The notes below the pieces were generated by a model. It was not told the origin of the DNA. It saw only the letters and a list, made by a program, of their open reading frames with translations, and searched no databases. The translations under genes and the position numbers were made by a program. Below, piece after piece: positions 43,777 to 53,920 of a stretch of DNA of 64,000 nt (positions are counted from its first letter, which is position 1; each line of letters starts with the position of its first letter). Source of the DNA: Stutzerimonas stutzeri (GTDB lineage: Bacteria; Pseudomonadota; Gammaproteobacteria; Pseudomonadales; Pseudomonadaceae); the NCBI RefSeq assembly GCF_002909485.1, contig NZ_PPXG01000002.1, positions 372,001 to 436,000 on the forward strand, read 5' to 3'.

Positions 43777-44556
43777 TTACTGGTCGGCTGTGTCGCGCAG
43801 GAACACCAGTCGATCGACGGACGAATCGTTCGGGCTGTAGCGGTATCCATCGTAATCGAACGAGGGCAGTTGATCGGGGGCGCAAATACGCTCCTTGATC
43901 ACCCAGCGCGCCATCAAACCCCGTGCTTTCTTGGCATAGAACGAGATGATCTTGTACTGACCATTTTTCATGTCCTTGAAGTCGACATTGATGATTCGTG
44001 CATTCAATGCCTTGCGCTGGACGGCACTGAAGTACTCGTTCGATGCCAGGTTGAGTAGAACATTGTCTCCCTGATCCGCGAGTGCCTCGTTCAGCCAGCC
44101 GCTGATGCGCTCACCCCAGAATGCGTACAGGTCTTTACCTCGGGGGTTGGCCAGCTTGGTGCCCATCTCCAGCCGATATGGCTGCATCAGGTCGAGAGGC
44201 CGCAATAGACCGTAGAGGCCGGAGAGCATGCGCAGGTGATTTTGCGCGAAGAGCAGGTCGCTCTCGGTGAAGTCCTCGACGCTCAGCCCGGTGTAGACAT
44301 CGCCTTTGAACGCGAGCAACGCCTGTTTGGCGTTCTCTGGCGTGAAGTTGGCCGACCAACTGCCGTAACGGGCGACATTGAGGGCCGCCAGCTTGTCGGA
44401 CAGATGCATCAGCTCGCTGATCTGCGCCGGCGAGTATTCGCGCAACTGGTCGATCAGCAGTTGTGAATGATCAAGGTACTGGGGTTGAGTAAAGCGTTCG
44501 GTTATCGGGGGTGTTTCGTAGTCGAGCGTCTTGGCGGGGGAAATCACCATCAGCAT
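43777..44556 (-). CDS. yaaA: Peroxide stress protein YaaA
   Basis: A DNA-binding protein that limits iron-driven damage during peroxide stress in E. coli. The 259-residue protein begins [17 protein letters not shown] and carries the family motifs [20 protein letters not shown] and [15 protein letters not shown] lies eight bases before the ATG at 44556; a longer upstream frame has no support. It is divergent from a metal exporter gene. Confidence 0.93.
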   Translation of the reverse strand: MLMVISPAKTLDYETPPITERFTQPQYLDHSQLLIDQLREYSPAQISELMHLSDKLAALNVARYGSWSANFTPENAKQALLAFKGDVYTGLSVEDFTESDLLFAQNHLRMLSGLYGLLRPLDLMQPYRLEMGTKLANPRGKDLYAFWGERISGWLNEALADQGDNVLLNLASNEYFSAVQRKALNARIINVDFKDMKNGQYKIISFYAKKARGLMARWVIKERICAPDQLPSFDYDGYRYSPNDSSVDRLVFLRDTADQ

Positions 44557-44690
44557 GTACGGGTCTCCTGTCTGATGGCGCGATTGTAGGGGTACGAGCG
44601 GAGCGGCTCCAGCTATAGCCGCCATAGGCAACGGTTGACCTTCCCTACGTGGCAAGGCAAAAGCTAGAAGGCGTCAACCAAGGAGTTCGT

Positions 44691-45665
44691 ATGTCTGGCT
44701 GCAATCATGCCCAATGGCAACCACCTCACGACTACCGTCCGCTGGAGCGCAGCTCCGAGCGTCAGACCTGGGCGGTGGTCATTCTGACCGGCTTGACCAT
44801 GTTGGTGGAGATCGCCGCCGGATACTGGTTCAACTCCATGGCCTTGCTCGCGGACGGTTGGCACATGGCCTCGCACATGGTCGCCATCGGCCTGGCGGCG
44901 CTGGCGTATCTGCTGGCGCGGCGTTATGCAGCGGACCATCGTTTCGCGTTCGGAACCTGGAAAATCGAGGTCTTGGCCGGTTTCACCAGCGCACTGCTGC
45001 TGGTCATCGTGGCGCTGTTCATGATCGGTGAATCGCTGTCGCGACTCTGGTCGCCGGTCGCGATCGGTTTCGATGCGGCGTTGATGGTCGCGGTGATCGG
45101 CTTGCTGGTGAATCTGCTGTCCGCCTGGTTGCTTCGGGATCAGCATGACCACGGCCGTGGCCACGGCCACGGTGAGCACGGGCATGACCACTCGCATGAG
45201 CACGCTTCGGGTGGCAAGGACCTGAATCGGCACGCCGCCTTCATCCATGTGCTGACCGATGCGCTGACGTCGGTGGCTGCGATCATCGCGCTGCTGGGCG
45301 GAAAGTTCTTCGGCTGGAGCTGGCTGGACCCGGTGATGGGTATCGTCGGCGCGCTGGTTATCCTTGTCTGGGCGCGCGGCCTGCTACGGGATACCGCCAA
45401 GGCACTGCTCGATCGGGAGATGGATGATCCGCTGGTGCACAGGGTTCGGAAGGCGCTGCAGGAGGTGCCGGATACCGAAGTCACCGATCTGCATCTGTGG
45501 CGGGTAGGGCGTGCGCAATACAGCTGCATTCTGAGCCTGGTGACGCATCAGGTGCACACTGCCGACGACTACAAGACTGTGTTGCAGGACTTTCCGCAGT
45601 TGGTACACGTCACCGTGGAAGTGAATCACTGCGACGAAAGCGCACACCTTGATCATCGACAATAG
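44691..45665 (+). CDS. dmeF: Cation diffusion facilitator metal exporter (DmeF-like)
   Basis: An inner-membrane proton-driven exporter of divalent metals, probably cobalt/nickel. The 324-residue protein has six helices with the metal-site residues in LLADGWHMASHM and HVLTDALTSVAA, and between helices IV and V a His-rich loop (DQHDHGRGHGHGEHGHDH). The C-terminal cytoplasmic domain contains TDLHLWRVG. The HMASH-type first site and Cys/His-rich N-terminus (MSGCNHAQW) favour DmeF over ZitB. AAGGAG precedes the ATG at 44691. Confidence 0.86.
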   Translation: MSGCNHAQWQPPHDYRPLERSSERQTWAVVILTGLTMLVEIAAGYWFNSMALLADGWHMASHMVAIGLAALAYLLARRYAADHRFAFGTWKIEVLAGFTSALLLVIVALFMIGESLSRLWSPVAIGFDAALMVAVIGLLVNLLSAWLLRDQHDHGRGHGHGEHGHDHSHEHASGGKDLNRHAAFIHVLTDALTSVAAIIALLGGKFFGWSWLDPVMGIVGALVILVWARGLLRDTAKALLDREMDDPLVHRVRKALQEVPDTEVTDLHLWRVGRAQYSCILSLVTHQVHTADDYKTVLQDFPQLVHVTVEVNHCDESAHLDHRQ

Positions 45666-45924
45666 CGCGGCCGAAACCCACGCGCCAAGGCCGTTTGGTC
45701 GATTGATAAAAAAAAGTCGAGTTCAACGGAAAAGACTTTTGTCTGTCATAACTTTTACGGTATTACCGAGTTCAGACCGCCGAACCCTGCGACACAGGTG
45801 GCGGCTCCTGGGCAGCCCCGAATCCCCTGGCTACCCTCGTCCGCTCACCTGAATCGCATGGCGGTCACTGTGCAGCGAAGCGCTTTTGGCTCTTCGTTTC
45901 TGGCCCCAGAAGAAGGTGATCAGT

Positions 45925-47313
45925 ATGGATGACTACGGCAGAACTCGCGCGACTCAGCCCACGCTCTACGTCCTCGACACGAATGTACTGATCCACGATC
46001 CCAACGCTTTGCTGAACTTCCAGGAACATCAGGTCGCAATCCCGATGACCGTGCTGGAGGAGCTCGATCAACTCAAGGCCGGCAAGCACAGCGTGGCAGC
46101 TGAATGCCGTCAGGCGATCCGCCTGATCGACAAGCTCCTCGGTGATGCTACGCCAGAAGAGGTCGAGCTCGGCGTGCCAATCCAGCGTGGCAAGAGCGGA
46201 CCTTCCGGCAGCCTGTCGATACTCATGAGCAAGCGTGGTGAGCCCAACGCGCTACCGGAAGATCTGAACGACAACAAGATCATCAATCAGGTGGTCGAGC
46301 TGAGCAAACAGCGGCCTGGATCGCCTGTGGTGCTGGTGACCAAGGACATCAACATGCGCCTGAAGGCGCGTGCCTGTGGCGTGGCGGCAGAGGATTACCA
46401 TACCGACCAGCTGATCGATGATGTCGGCCAGCTTTCCCCGGGTTATCACAGCGTCAGCGGTTCGTTCTGGGATCGCGTGAGCAAGGTCGAGACCCATCAG
46501 GGCCATGGGCGCACCTGGCATCGCGTGCAGCTGATCGATAACCTGCCGGCTGTGCACATCAATGAGTTCATCATCGACGAGCAGGGATTCGTTGGCTGGA
46601 TCAAAGGCATCAAGGCCGATGAGTTGCTGCTACTCGATCTGCATCAGGAGCCGCTGCTGCATCAAGAGGCCTGGGGCCTGCGCCCGAGAGACATTCACCA
46701 GGCATTGGCCCTGTTCGCCTTGCTCGACCCGGATATCCATCTGGTCAACCTCTCCGGCGCCGCCGGTTCGGGCAAGACCATTCTCGCCCTGGCTGCAGCC
46801 ATCGAGCAGACCGTCGTCAGCAAGCGTTACCGACGCATCATTGCCACTCGCAGTGTGCAGGGTCTGGATGAAGACATCGGTTTCCTACCGGGCACCGAGG
46901 CAGAGAAAATGGAGCCGTGGCTGGGCGCGATTACGGATAACCTCGAAGCGTTGCACATGGAGGACGAGAATACTCATGGCAGCATCGACTACATCCTGCA
47001 AAAGGTACCCCTGCAGTTCAAATCGCTGAACTACATTCGTGGGCGTAGCTTCCAGCAGAGTCTGATCCTGATCGACGAATGCCAAAACCTTACGCCGCAC
47101 CAGATGAAGACCATCATTACCCGCGCGGGCAGCGGGTCGAAGGTAGTCTGTCTGGGCAACCTTGCGCAGATCGATACACCCTATCTGTCGGCCACCAGCT
47201 CGGGCCTTACCTATCTCACAGAGCGCTTCAAAGACTTTCCCCACGGCGTGCATATCACCCTGCAGGGCGTGCCGCGTTCGGTGCTGGCCGAATACGCCGA
47301 AGCGCACATGTAG
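45925..47313 (+). CDS. PIN domain-PhoH family ATPase/RNase
   Basis: A 462-residue fusion. The N-terminal PIN ribonuclease domain (about 1-150) has the acidic residues of LDTNVLIHDP and TVLEELDQLK. The C-terminal PhoH ATPase has Walker A GAAGSGKTIL at about 278 and Walker B ILIDECQNLTPHQMK. PhoH2-type fusions are described as sequence-directed RNA helicase/RNases in mycobacteria. AAGGTGAT precedes the ATG at 45925. Expressed alone; the 260-base upstream gap holds A-rich tracts but no gene. Confidence 0.92.
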   Translation: MDDYGRTRATQPTLYVLDTNVLIHDPNALLNFQEHQVAIPMTVLEELDQLKAGKHSVAAECRQAIRLIDKLLGDATPEEVELGVPIQRGKSGPSGSLSILMSKRGEPNALPEDLNDNKIINQVVELSKQRPGSPVVLVTKDINMRLKARACGVAAEDYHTDQLIDDVGQLSPGYHSVSGSFWDRVSKVETHQGHGRTWHRVQLIDNLPAVHINEFIIDEQGFVGWIKGIKADELLLLDLHQEPLLHQEAWGLRPRDIHQALALFALLDPDIHLVNLSGAAGSGKTILALAAAIEQTVVSKRYRRIIATRSVQGLDEDIGFLPGTEAEKMEPWLGAITDNLEALHMEDENTHGSIDYILQKVPLQFKSLNYIRGRSFQQSLILIDECQNLTPHQMKTIITRAGSGSKVVCLGNLAQIDTPYLSATSSGLTYLTERFKDFPHGVHITLQGVPRSVLAEYAEAHM

Positions 47314-47415
47314 CCAAAACCTCATCCTGGCGATGCCCGGTAGTACCTCTTACGGGGGCGGGTCCATCGCCGGCGGCTGCGGTAGACTCGTGATTTTTCC
47401 GATCAGGAGCGCCGA

Positions 47416-47886
47416 ATGCTCACCCATCTCGATTCCCAAGGGCGGGCCAGCATGGTCGACGTCACCGATAAGGCCGTCACCGCGCGTGAGGCCGTGGCCG
47501 AGGCGCGTGTCCGCATGCTGCCGCAGACCCTGCAGATGATTCAGCAGGGCGGCCATCCCAAGGGCGACGTTTTTGCCGTTGCACGTATAGCCGGCATCCA
47601 GGCGGCGAAGAAAACCTACGAGTTAATTCCGCTGTGTCATCCGCTGCTGCTCACCAGCATCAAGGTCGAGCTGCAGGCGGATGGTGAAGACTGTGTGCTG
47701 ATTCGCGCTGCCTGCAAGTTGGCCGGGCAGACCGGCGTCGAAATGGAAGCGCTGACCGCTGCCAGTGTGGCGGCGCTAACCATCTATGACATGTGCAAAG
47801 CCGTCGATCGCGGCATGGTGATCGAAGGTGTTCGTCTGCTGGAAAAGCTCGGCGGCAAAAGCGGCCATTGGCAGGTGCAAGCATGA
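47416..47886 (+). CDS. moaC: Cyclic pyranopterin monophosphate synthase
   Basis: With MoaA, the enzyme makes cPMP from GTP, the first committed molybdenum-cofactor intermediate. The 156-residue protein has [34 protein letters not shown] and [20 protein letters not shown], including the active-site HP and Lys/Asp residues. CAGGAG precedes the ATG, and TAGACT at 47383-47388 is a possible -10. It opens moaCDE; moaA is not adjacent. Confidence 0.96.
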   Translation: MLTHLDSQGRASMVDVTDKAVTAREAVAEARVRMLPQTLQMIQQGGHPKGDVFAVARIAGIQAAKKTYELIPLCHPLLLTSIKVELQADGEDCVLIRAACKLAGQTGVEMEALTAASVAALTIYDMCKAVDRGMVIEGVRLLEKLGGKSGHWQVQA

Positions 47887-48131
47887 TTACCGTCCAGTTC
47901 TTCGCCCGATATAGAGAAACCCTCGGCATTGATAGCGAGTATCAGCAATGGCATTCCTCGCTCGCCAGCGTGAATGATGTGCGGCAACACCTGCTTGCGC
48001 GCGGTGGTGTTTGGGAGGTGCTTGCCGAGCAGAACCTGATGTGCGCCCGCAACCAGGAGCTTTGCTCGCTCGACGAGCCGGTGGTCGATGGCGACGAAGT
48101 GGCGTTCTTTCCCACCGTGACCGGAGGCTGA
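47883..48131 (+). CDS. moaD: Molybdopterin synthase small subunit
   Basis: An 82-residue ubiquitin-fold sulfur carrier ending in TVTGG; the C-terminal Gly-Gly is thiocarboxylated and inserts into MoaE. It begins [17 protein letters not shown]. The ATG overlaps the moaC stop by four bases. Confidence 0.95.
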   Translation: MITVQFFARYRETLGIDSEYQQWHSSLASVNDVRQHLLARGGVWEVLAEQNLMCARNQELCSLDEPVVDGDEVAFFPTVTGG

Positions 48132-48133
48132 GC

Positions 48134-48592
48134 ATGGCGGTTCGTGTACAGACGGCAGCGTTCGATCCGGGAGTCGAACTCAATGCACTGCATGCTGCCA
48201 ACCTGGGGATTGGCGCGGTGGCCGGGTTCGTTGGTTACGTAAGGGATTTCAATGATGGCCAGGATGTCGCCGGAATGTTTCTCGAACACGCCCCAGGGAT
48301 GACCGAGAAGGCATTGGAAAAGATCGTCATCGAAGCCGAGCAGCGCTGGCCTTTGTTGCAGCTAGATGTGCTGCACCGCGTTGGCTCGCTAGAGCCTGGC
48401 GAGCCGATTGTTTTTGTCGGCGCGGCAAGTGCTCACCGCGATGCGGCCTTCGATGCGTGCCGTTTCGTAATGGACTATCTGAAGACGCGGGCGCCGTTCT
48501 GGAAAAAGGAAACCACGCCATCCGGCCCGCGCTGGGTCGAAGGCCGCGTCAGCGATAAGGTTGCGGCCGAGCGCTGGGACGAGAAAGACTGA
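48134..48592 (+). CDS. moaE: Molybdopterin synthase large subunit
   Basis: The enzyme adds two sulfurs to cPMP, using MoaD thiocarboxylate, to make molybdopterin. The 152-residue protein contains GAVAGFVGYVRDFNDG, LEHAPGMTEKALEKI, HRVGSLEPGEPIVFV and the active-site Lys region FWKKETTPSG. It starts two bases after moaD, whose end provides the GGAGG ribosome site. Confidence 0.96.
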   Translation: MAVRVQTAAFDPGVELNALHAANLGIGAVAGFVGYVRDFNDGQDVAGMFLEHAPGMTEKALEKIVIEAEQRWPLLQLDVLHRVGSLEPGEPIVFVGAASAHRDAAFDACRFVMDYLKTRAPFWKKETTPSGPRWVEGRVSDKVAAERWDEKD

Positions 48593-48596
48593 GCCT

Positions 48597-48761
48597 TCAG
48601 TAGAAAGTGATGTACATCTTGAAGGCCAGCGTCGAAAACATCGTGAGCACGCCAAGGCCCAGCAAGCCCACGCCCCATTGCTCGTCACGGTAAGCGAAGC
48701 CCACGCACAGCAGGATGAAGCCGACGACGATGAGTGTCAGAAGCCAGTGAATGCTGTCCAT
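48597..48761 (-). CDS. 54-residue two-helix membrane protein
   Basis: A short gene with an excellent ribosome site: AAGGAG seven bases before the ATG at 48761. The product starts MDSIHWLLTLIVVGFILLCV, has a short charged loop (AYRDEQWG) and a second hydrophobic helix ending MFSTLAFKMYITFY. Two transmembrane helices with a cytoplasmic or periplasmic hairpin are predicted. Its stop is four bases from the convergent moaE stop. The function is unknown; coding is likely from the ribosome site and composition. Confidence 0.7.
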   Translation of the reverse strand: MDSIHWLLTLIVVGFILLCVGFAYRDEQWGVGLLGLGVLTMFSTLAFKMYITFY

Positions 48762-48864
48762 CGGTTATCTCCTTGCGTCTGATTCTGTGTACAACTCTAG
48801 CCGCTGCGCAATGACAGAGCCCTGACTCAGGTCATCGACAGTCAGACTAGGTAATGGCGAAGGG

Positions 48865-48889
48865 AAAACGCGGCAACCGATGCCGCGTT
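48865..48889 (-). terminator. Intrinsic terminator of rhlB
   Basis: AACGCGGCA and TGCCGCGTT pair around five bases, and TTTTCCC follows on the minus strand. It lies nine bases after the rhlB stop. Confidence 0.8.
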
Positions 48890-48897
48890 CGACCGAT

Positions 48898-50334
48898 TCA
48901 GCGTGAGTGGGGGACAGGGGCGAGCAGTTCTGCCGATGGCATCTCGCACTGGATCTTGCGGCCGATCAAAGCCTCGATGGGTGGCAGGGCATAGGAATCG
49001 TCCTCACCTGCGAAGCTGATTGAGGTGCCGCTGGCGCCGGCACGGCCGGTGCGGCCGATGCGGTGCACGTAGTCATCCGGGTCTTCAGGCAGCGTGAAGT
49101 TGATCACGTGGCTGATACCGTCGACATGGATGCCGCGACCGGCGACATCGGTCGCCACCAGCACGCGTATCTTGCCTTCGCGGAAGCCTTCCAGCGTCCT
49201 GATGCGCTTGTGCTGGGGCACATCGCCGGACATTTGCGCGGCACTGATGCCGTCCCTGGTCAGACGCTCTTCAATCCGCCGCACCTCGTCCTTGCGATTG
49301 GCGAAGACCATTACCCGTGTCCAGTCGTTCTGGGTGATCAGGTTGTACAGCAGCTTGTACTTGTCGCTGCCGGCCACGGCAAAAACGTGCTGCTCTACGG
49401 TGTCGCTTGCCACGTTTTCCGGCTCGATCTCGACCACGGCGGGGTCAGTTGTCCATTGCTGGGCCAGGTTCATCACGTCATCGGTGAAGGTGGCCGAGAA
49501 CAGCAGCGTCTGGCGCTCGCTCTTGGGCGGTGTCTGGCGGATGATCTGGCGAACCTGGGGGATGAAGCCCATATCCAGCATGCGGTCGGCCTCGTCCAGC
49601 ACCATTACCTCGACCATGTCCAGGTGCACTTCGCCACGCTGGTTGAAGTCCAGCAGGCGACCGGGCGTGGCAACCAGGATGTCGCAGAACTTCGATTCCA
49701 GCAGCTTGAGCTGCTTGTCGAAATCCATGCCGCCAACGAAGCTCATCACGTTCAGGTTGGTGTACTTGGTCAGGTCCAGCGCGTCATTGGCGATCTGAAC
49801 CACCAGTTCACGGGTCGGCGCGATGATCAGCGCGCGCGGCTCGCCCATGTAGCGATCTTTCGGCGGCGGTGTATCGAGCAGCTGCGTTATGGTGGAAATA
49901 AGGAAGGCGGCCGTCTTGCCGGTGCCGGTCTGGGCGCGGCCAATGGCGTCTCTTCCGGCGAGCGTATAGCCGAGCACCTGAGCCTGGATCGGTGTGCAGT
50001 AGGGGAAACCCAGGTCGTGAATTGCGTGCATCAGTTCGGGTGCGAGTTTGAAGTCGTGGAAACGGGTTTTCCCTTCAACGGCTTCGACTGCGAAATCTTC
50101 CAGTTTCCAGGCAGGAGCGGCTGGTTTTGCTGGTTTGCTGCTGCGCTGACGTCGCTGCTTCTCCGCAGTACGTTCGGGGGGCAGCTGCTTGGATTGAGTG
50201 TCGGTTGTCTCGGCTGGCTGCGGGGTAGGGGCGCTGTGCTGCTGCGCCTCGTTGTCGGCAGCTGGGGTACTGTCGGCTACGCTGGCCCGCACATCGGGGG
50301 CCTTGCCAAAGATTTTCTTGAGTGCTTTGAGCAC
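48898..50334 (-). CDS. rhlB: DEAD-box RNA helicase RhlB
   Basis: An ATP-dependent RNA helicase that helps the RNase E degradosome unwind structured RNA. The 478-residue protein starts at GTG 50334 and has a disordered, Gln/Pro/Arg-rich extension of about 75 residues before the core. Motifs: [34 protein letters not shown] and [11 protein letters not shown] RhlE-type assignment is less likely given the length and the KFHDF-like entry ([16 protein letters not shown]). Confidence 0.93.
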   Translation of the reverse strand: MLKALKKIFGKAPDVRASVADSTPAADNEAQQHSAPTPQPAETTDTQSKQLPPERTAEKQRRQRSSKPAKPAAPAWKLEDFAVEAVEGKTRFHDFKLAPELMHAIHDLGFPYCTPIQAQVLGYTLAGRDAIGRAQTGTGKTAAFLISTITQLLDTPPPKDRYMGEPRALIIAPTRELVVQIANDALDLTKYTNLNVMSFVGGMDFDKQLKLLESKFCDILVATPGRLLDFNQRGEVHLDMVEVMVLDEADRMLDMGFIPQVRQIIRQTPPKSERQTLLFSATFTDDVMNLAQQWTTDPAVVEIEPENVASDTVEQHVFAVAGSDKYKLLYNLITQNDWTRVMVFANRKDEVRRIEERLTRDGISAAQMSGDVPQHKRIRTLEGFREGKIRVLVATDVAGRGIHVDGISHVINFTLPEDPDDYVHRIGRTGRAGASGTSISFAGEDDSYALPPIEALIGRKIQCEMPSAELLAPVPHSR

Positions 50335-50540
50335 GGTCTTCTCGTCATTTATTAGGAAAGTGTCGCGCGCCAGTGTAATGCAAGACGCATTCGTGGCGAA
50401 GCCTTGCGCTCGGCATGGCCTGGCTTCAGCTCGGACGTGGTGTCGTTGTGATTTTTGACCTGTTGGCGCGCCATGATTCTAGGGCCTCTCTGGTTATTGT
50501 TCGCGCTGGCTGGTCCGGCGGGGACCTTTCCACTGAATAG

Positions 50541-50567
50541 CGGGCCGATCAGATGGATATCGGCCCG
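50541..50567 (-). terminator. Hairpin after the esterase gene
   Basis: CGGGCCGAT and ATCGGCCCG pair around nine bases, about 50 bases beyond the stop in the minus direction. No T-run follows. Confidence 0.35.
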
Positions 50568-50617
50568 TTATTGATGAAACGTTGATGCGACGGTTCCGAC
50601 TTGTGCGTGCTCGTCTA

Positions 50618-51616
<999 letters not shown>

Positions 51617-52645
51617 ATGATTAGGGTGAATTCCACACTGGCTGCGCTGGGTGCTGCGTCACTGCTGGGTATCAGCGGGCTGGCGCAGGCAGGGGCGACC
51701 CTCGATGCGGTGCAGAAGAAAGGATTCGTGCAGTGCGGCATCAGCGACGGCCTTCCGGGCTTTTCCTACGCCGATGCCAAGGGGCAGTATCTGGGGATCG
51801 ATGTCGATGTCTGCCGCGCTGTAGCTGCGGCGGTGTTCGGCGATGCCGGCAAGGTCAAGTTCAGCCCGCTCACCGCCAAGGAGCGTTTCACGGCGCTGCA
51901 ATCGGGCGAAGTGGACGTGCTTTCGCGCAACACTACCTGGACCAGCTCGCGTGATGCGGCCATGGGTCTGAACTTCACCGGCGTGACCTATTACGACGGG
52001 CAAGGCTTTTTGGTGAACAAGGAGCTTGGCGTCAGCAGTGCCAAGGAGCTGGACGGCGCCACCGTGTGCATCCAAGCTGGGACCACCACCGAACTTAATC
52101 TTTCCGACTATTTCCGCGCCAACAGCCTGAAATACACCCCCATTACGTACGACACATCCGATGAAAGCGCCAAGTCGCTGGAGTCCGGCCGGTGCGACGT
52201 GCTCACCTCCGACCAATCGCAGCTCTACGCCCAGCGCATCAAACTCGCCAATCCTGACCAATATGTCGTGCTGCCCGAGGTGATCTCCAAGGAGCCGCTT
52301 GGCCCAGCAGTCCGCCAGGGTGATGAGGAGTGGTTCGATATCGTGCGTTGGACGCTATTCGCCATGGTGAATGCTGAAGAGCTTGGCGTGACCGCGGCTA
52401 ATGTCGAAGAGACCGCCAAGAACACCAAGAATCCCGATGTGGCGCGACTCCTCGGAGCGGAAGGGGAGTACGGCAAGGATCTCAAAGTGCCGAAAGACTG
52501 GGCAGTTCAGATCGTCAAGCAAGTGGGCAACTACGGCGAGATCTTTGATCGCAACGTAGGTGCCGGTAGCGAGCTGAAAATCGAGCGCGGCCTTAATGCC
52601 CTGTGGAATAACGGTGGACTGCAGTACGCACCGCCGGTGCGCTGA
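51617..52645 (+). CDS. aapJ: General L-amino acid ABC transporter, binding protein
   Basis: A periplasmic solute-binding protein of 342 residues that delivers many L-amino acids. A signal peptide ends near GLAQAGATLDAV. The mature protein has the family 3 pattern: FVQCGISDGLPGFSYAD, LGIDVDVCRAVAAAVFGD, and the hinge/ligand region VDVLSRNTTWTSSRDAAMG typical of AapJ. TGGAGG precedes the ATG. Two hairpins separate it from aapQ, as is common where the binding protein is made in excess. Confidence 0.95.
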   Translation: MIRVNSTLAALGAASLLGISGLAQAGATLDAVQKKGFVQCGISDGLPGFSYADAKGQYLGIDVDVCRAVAAAVFGDAGKVKFSPLTAKERFTALQSGEVDVLSRNTTWTSSRDAAMGLNFTGVTYYDGQGFLVNKELGVSSAKELDGATVCIQAGTTTELNLSDYFRANSLKYTPITYDTSDESAKSLESGRCDVLTSDQSQLYAQRIKLANPDQYVVLPEVISKEPLGPAVRQGDEEWFDIVRWTLFAMVNAEELGVTAANVEETAKNTKNPDVARLLGAEGEYGKDLKVPKDWAVQIVKQVGNYGEIFDRNVGAGSELKIERGLNALWNNGGLQYAPPVR

Positions 52646-52652
52646 CCCCGCT

Positions 52653-52710
52653 GGCCGGCCCGCTGCCGGCCATGTTCATGGAAGAGCGCGGCCGACCCAG
52701 AAGGGTCGGT
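52653..52710 (+). other. Two tandem hairpins between aapJ and aapQ
   Basis: GGCCGGC/GCCGGCC (52653-52659 with 52665-52671) and CCGACCC/GGGTCGG (52692-52698 with 52703-52709) form two stable seven-bp stems in the 86-base gap. Neither has a T-run, so they more likely block 3' exonucleases or cause partial termination, raising aapJ over the permease genes. Confidence 0.6.
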
Positions 52711-52731
52711 CGTGCGGCATGAGGACTTTCA

Positions 52732-53916
52732 ATGCGTTCGATCGCCAAAGGCACTGTGCCGCGACGTTCGTTGCTCACCGATCCACAAATACGCGCTTGG
52801 GTGTTCCAGGTATTAGCGGTTTTGGCGGTGGTAGCGTTCGGCTGGTACCTGTTTCATAACACGCAGACCAATCTTTCCCATCGCGGTATCACCTCTGGAT
52901 TCGGCTTCCTTAACAATGCTGCCGGCTTCGGTATCTCACAGCACCTGATCGATTACAGAGAGAGCGATACCTATGGTCGTGTCTTCTGGGTCGGATTGCT
53001 CAATACCCTGCTGGTCAGCGTCATAGGGATAATCCTGGCCACGGTCATGGGTTTCGTCCTCGGAGTGGGGCGACTCTCAAGCAACTGGCTGATGCGCCAG
53101 TTGGCAACGCTCTATATAGAGATCTTCCGCAACGTCCCGCCGTTGCTGCTGATCTTCTTCGTCTACTTCGCAGTGATCAGCCCGCTGCCTGGGCCACGCA
53201 ACAGTCTGAGCTTGTGGGATGCGGTATTCATCAACAACCGCGGCGTGCAGATGCCGGCACCCAGCGCTGCGGATGGCTTCTGGGCGTTCTGGCTGGCACT
53301 GCTGGTCGCGCTGGTTGCGGTGGTCCTGCTCAATCGTTGGGCGCGCGCGCGGCGGCATGCCACCGGGAAAATGTTTCCGGTGTTCTGGACCAGCCTGGGG
53401 CTTTTCCTGGTGATTCCGTGGCTGGGGACGTTCATTGCGGGCGCCCCTTTCACTTGGGAGGTGCCCGAGCTGCAGCGCTTCAATATTCGTGGTGGCTGGG
53501 TCGTGATTCCCGAGCTGGTGTCGATCGTGGTCGCGCTGTCGGTGTACACGGCTGCGTTCATTGGCGAGACGGTGCGCTCGGGTATTCAGGCAGTCAGCCA
53601 TGGACAGACGGAGGCTGCGGCGTCACTTGGCTTGCGCCCGGGGCAGGTATTGCGCCTGGTTATCGTGCCGCAGGCACTGCGGGTGATCGTGCCGCCGCTG
53701 ACCAGCCAGTACCTCAATCTGGCGAAGAACTCTTCGCTCGCGGCTGCCATCGGCTACCCGGACATGGTGTCGTTGTTCGCCGGTACGGTGCTCAACCAGA
53801 CCGGGCAGGCCATCGAAACCATGGCCATCACCATGAGCGTCTATCTGGCCATCAGCATCAGCATTTCGCTGCTGATGAACTGGTACAACAAGCGCATTGC
53901 GCTGATCGAGCGGTGA
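52732..53916 (+). CDS. aapQ: General L-amino acid ABC transporter, permease
   Basis: An inner-membrane permease subunit of 394 residues. There is an N-terminal helix, then the HisM-type permease domain with VGLLNTLLVSVIGIILATVM and a long extra loop (about 150-230) before the EAA motif TEAAASLGLRPGQVLRLVIV that docks AapP. The large insertion is characteristic of AapQ compared with simple polar amino-acid permeases. GAGGA precedes the ATG. It ends five bases before aapM. Confidence 0.94.
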   Translation: MRSIAKGTVPRRSLLTDPQIRAWVFQVLAVLAVVAFGWYLFHNTQTNLSHRGITSGFGFLNNAAGFGISQHLIDYRESDTYGRVFWVGLLNTLLVSVIGIILATVMGFVLGVGRLSSNWLMRQLATLYIEIFRNVPPLLLIFFVYFAVISPLPGPRNSLSLWDAVFINNRGVQMPAPSAADGFWAFWLALLVALVAVVLLNRWARARRHATGKMFPVFWTSLGLFLVIPWLGTFIAGAPFTWEVPELQRFNIRGGWVVIPELVSIVVALSVYTAAFIGETVRSGIQAVSHGQTEAAASLGLRPGQVLRLVIVPQALRVIVPPLTSQYLNLAKNSSLAAAIGYPDMVSLFAGTVLNQTGQAIETMAITMSVYLAISISISLLMNWYNKRIALIER

Positions 53917-53920
53917 GCGC

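Noticed and set aside
47314-47415. Molybdenum-cofactor riboswitch upstream of moaC
   Set aside because: The gap is about 100 bases and shows no recognisable conserved motif core; such riboswitches usually precede moaA.
49063-50355. A 430-codon plus-strand frame
   Set aside because: Antisense shadow of rhlB, whose DEAD-box motifs are all present on the minus strand.
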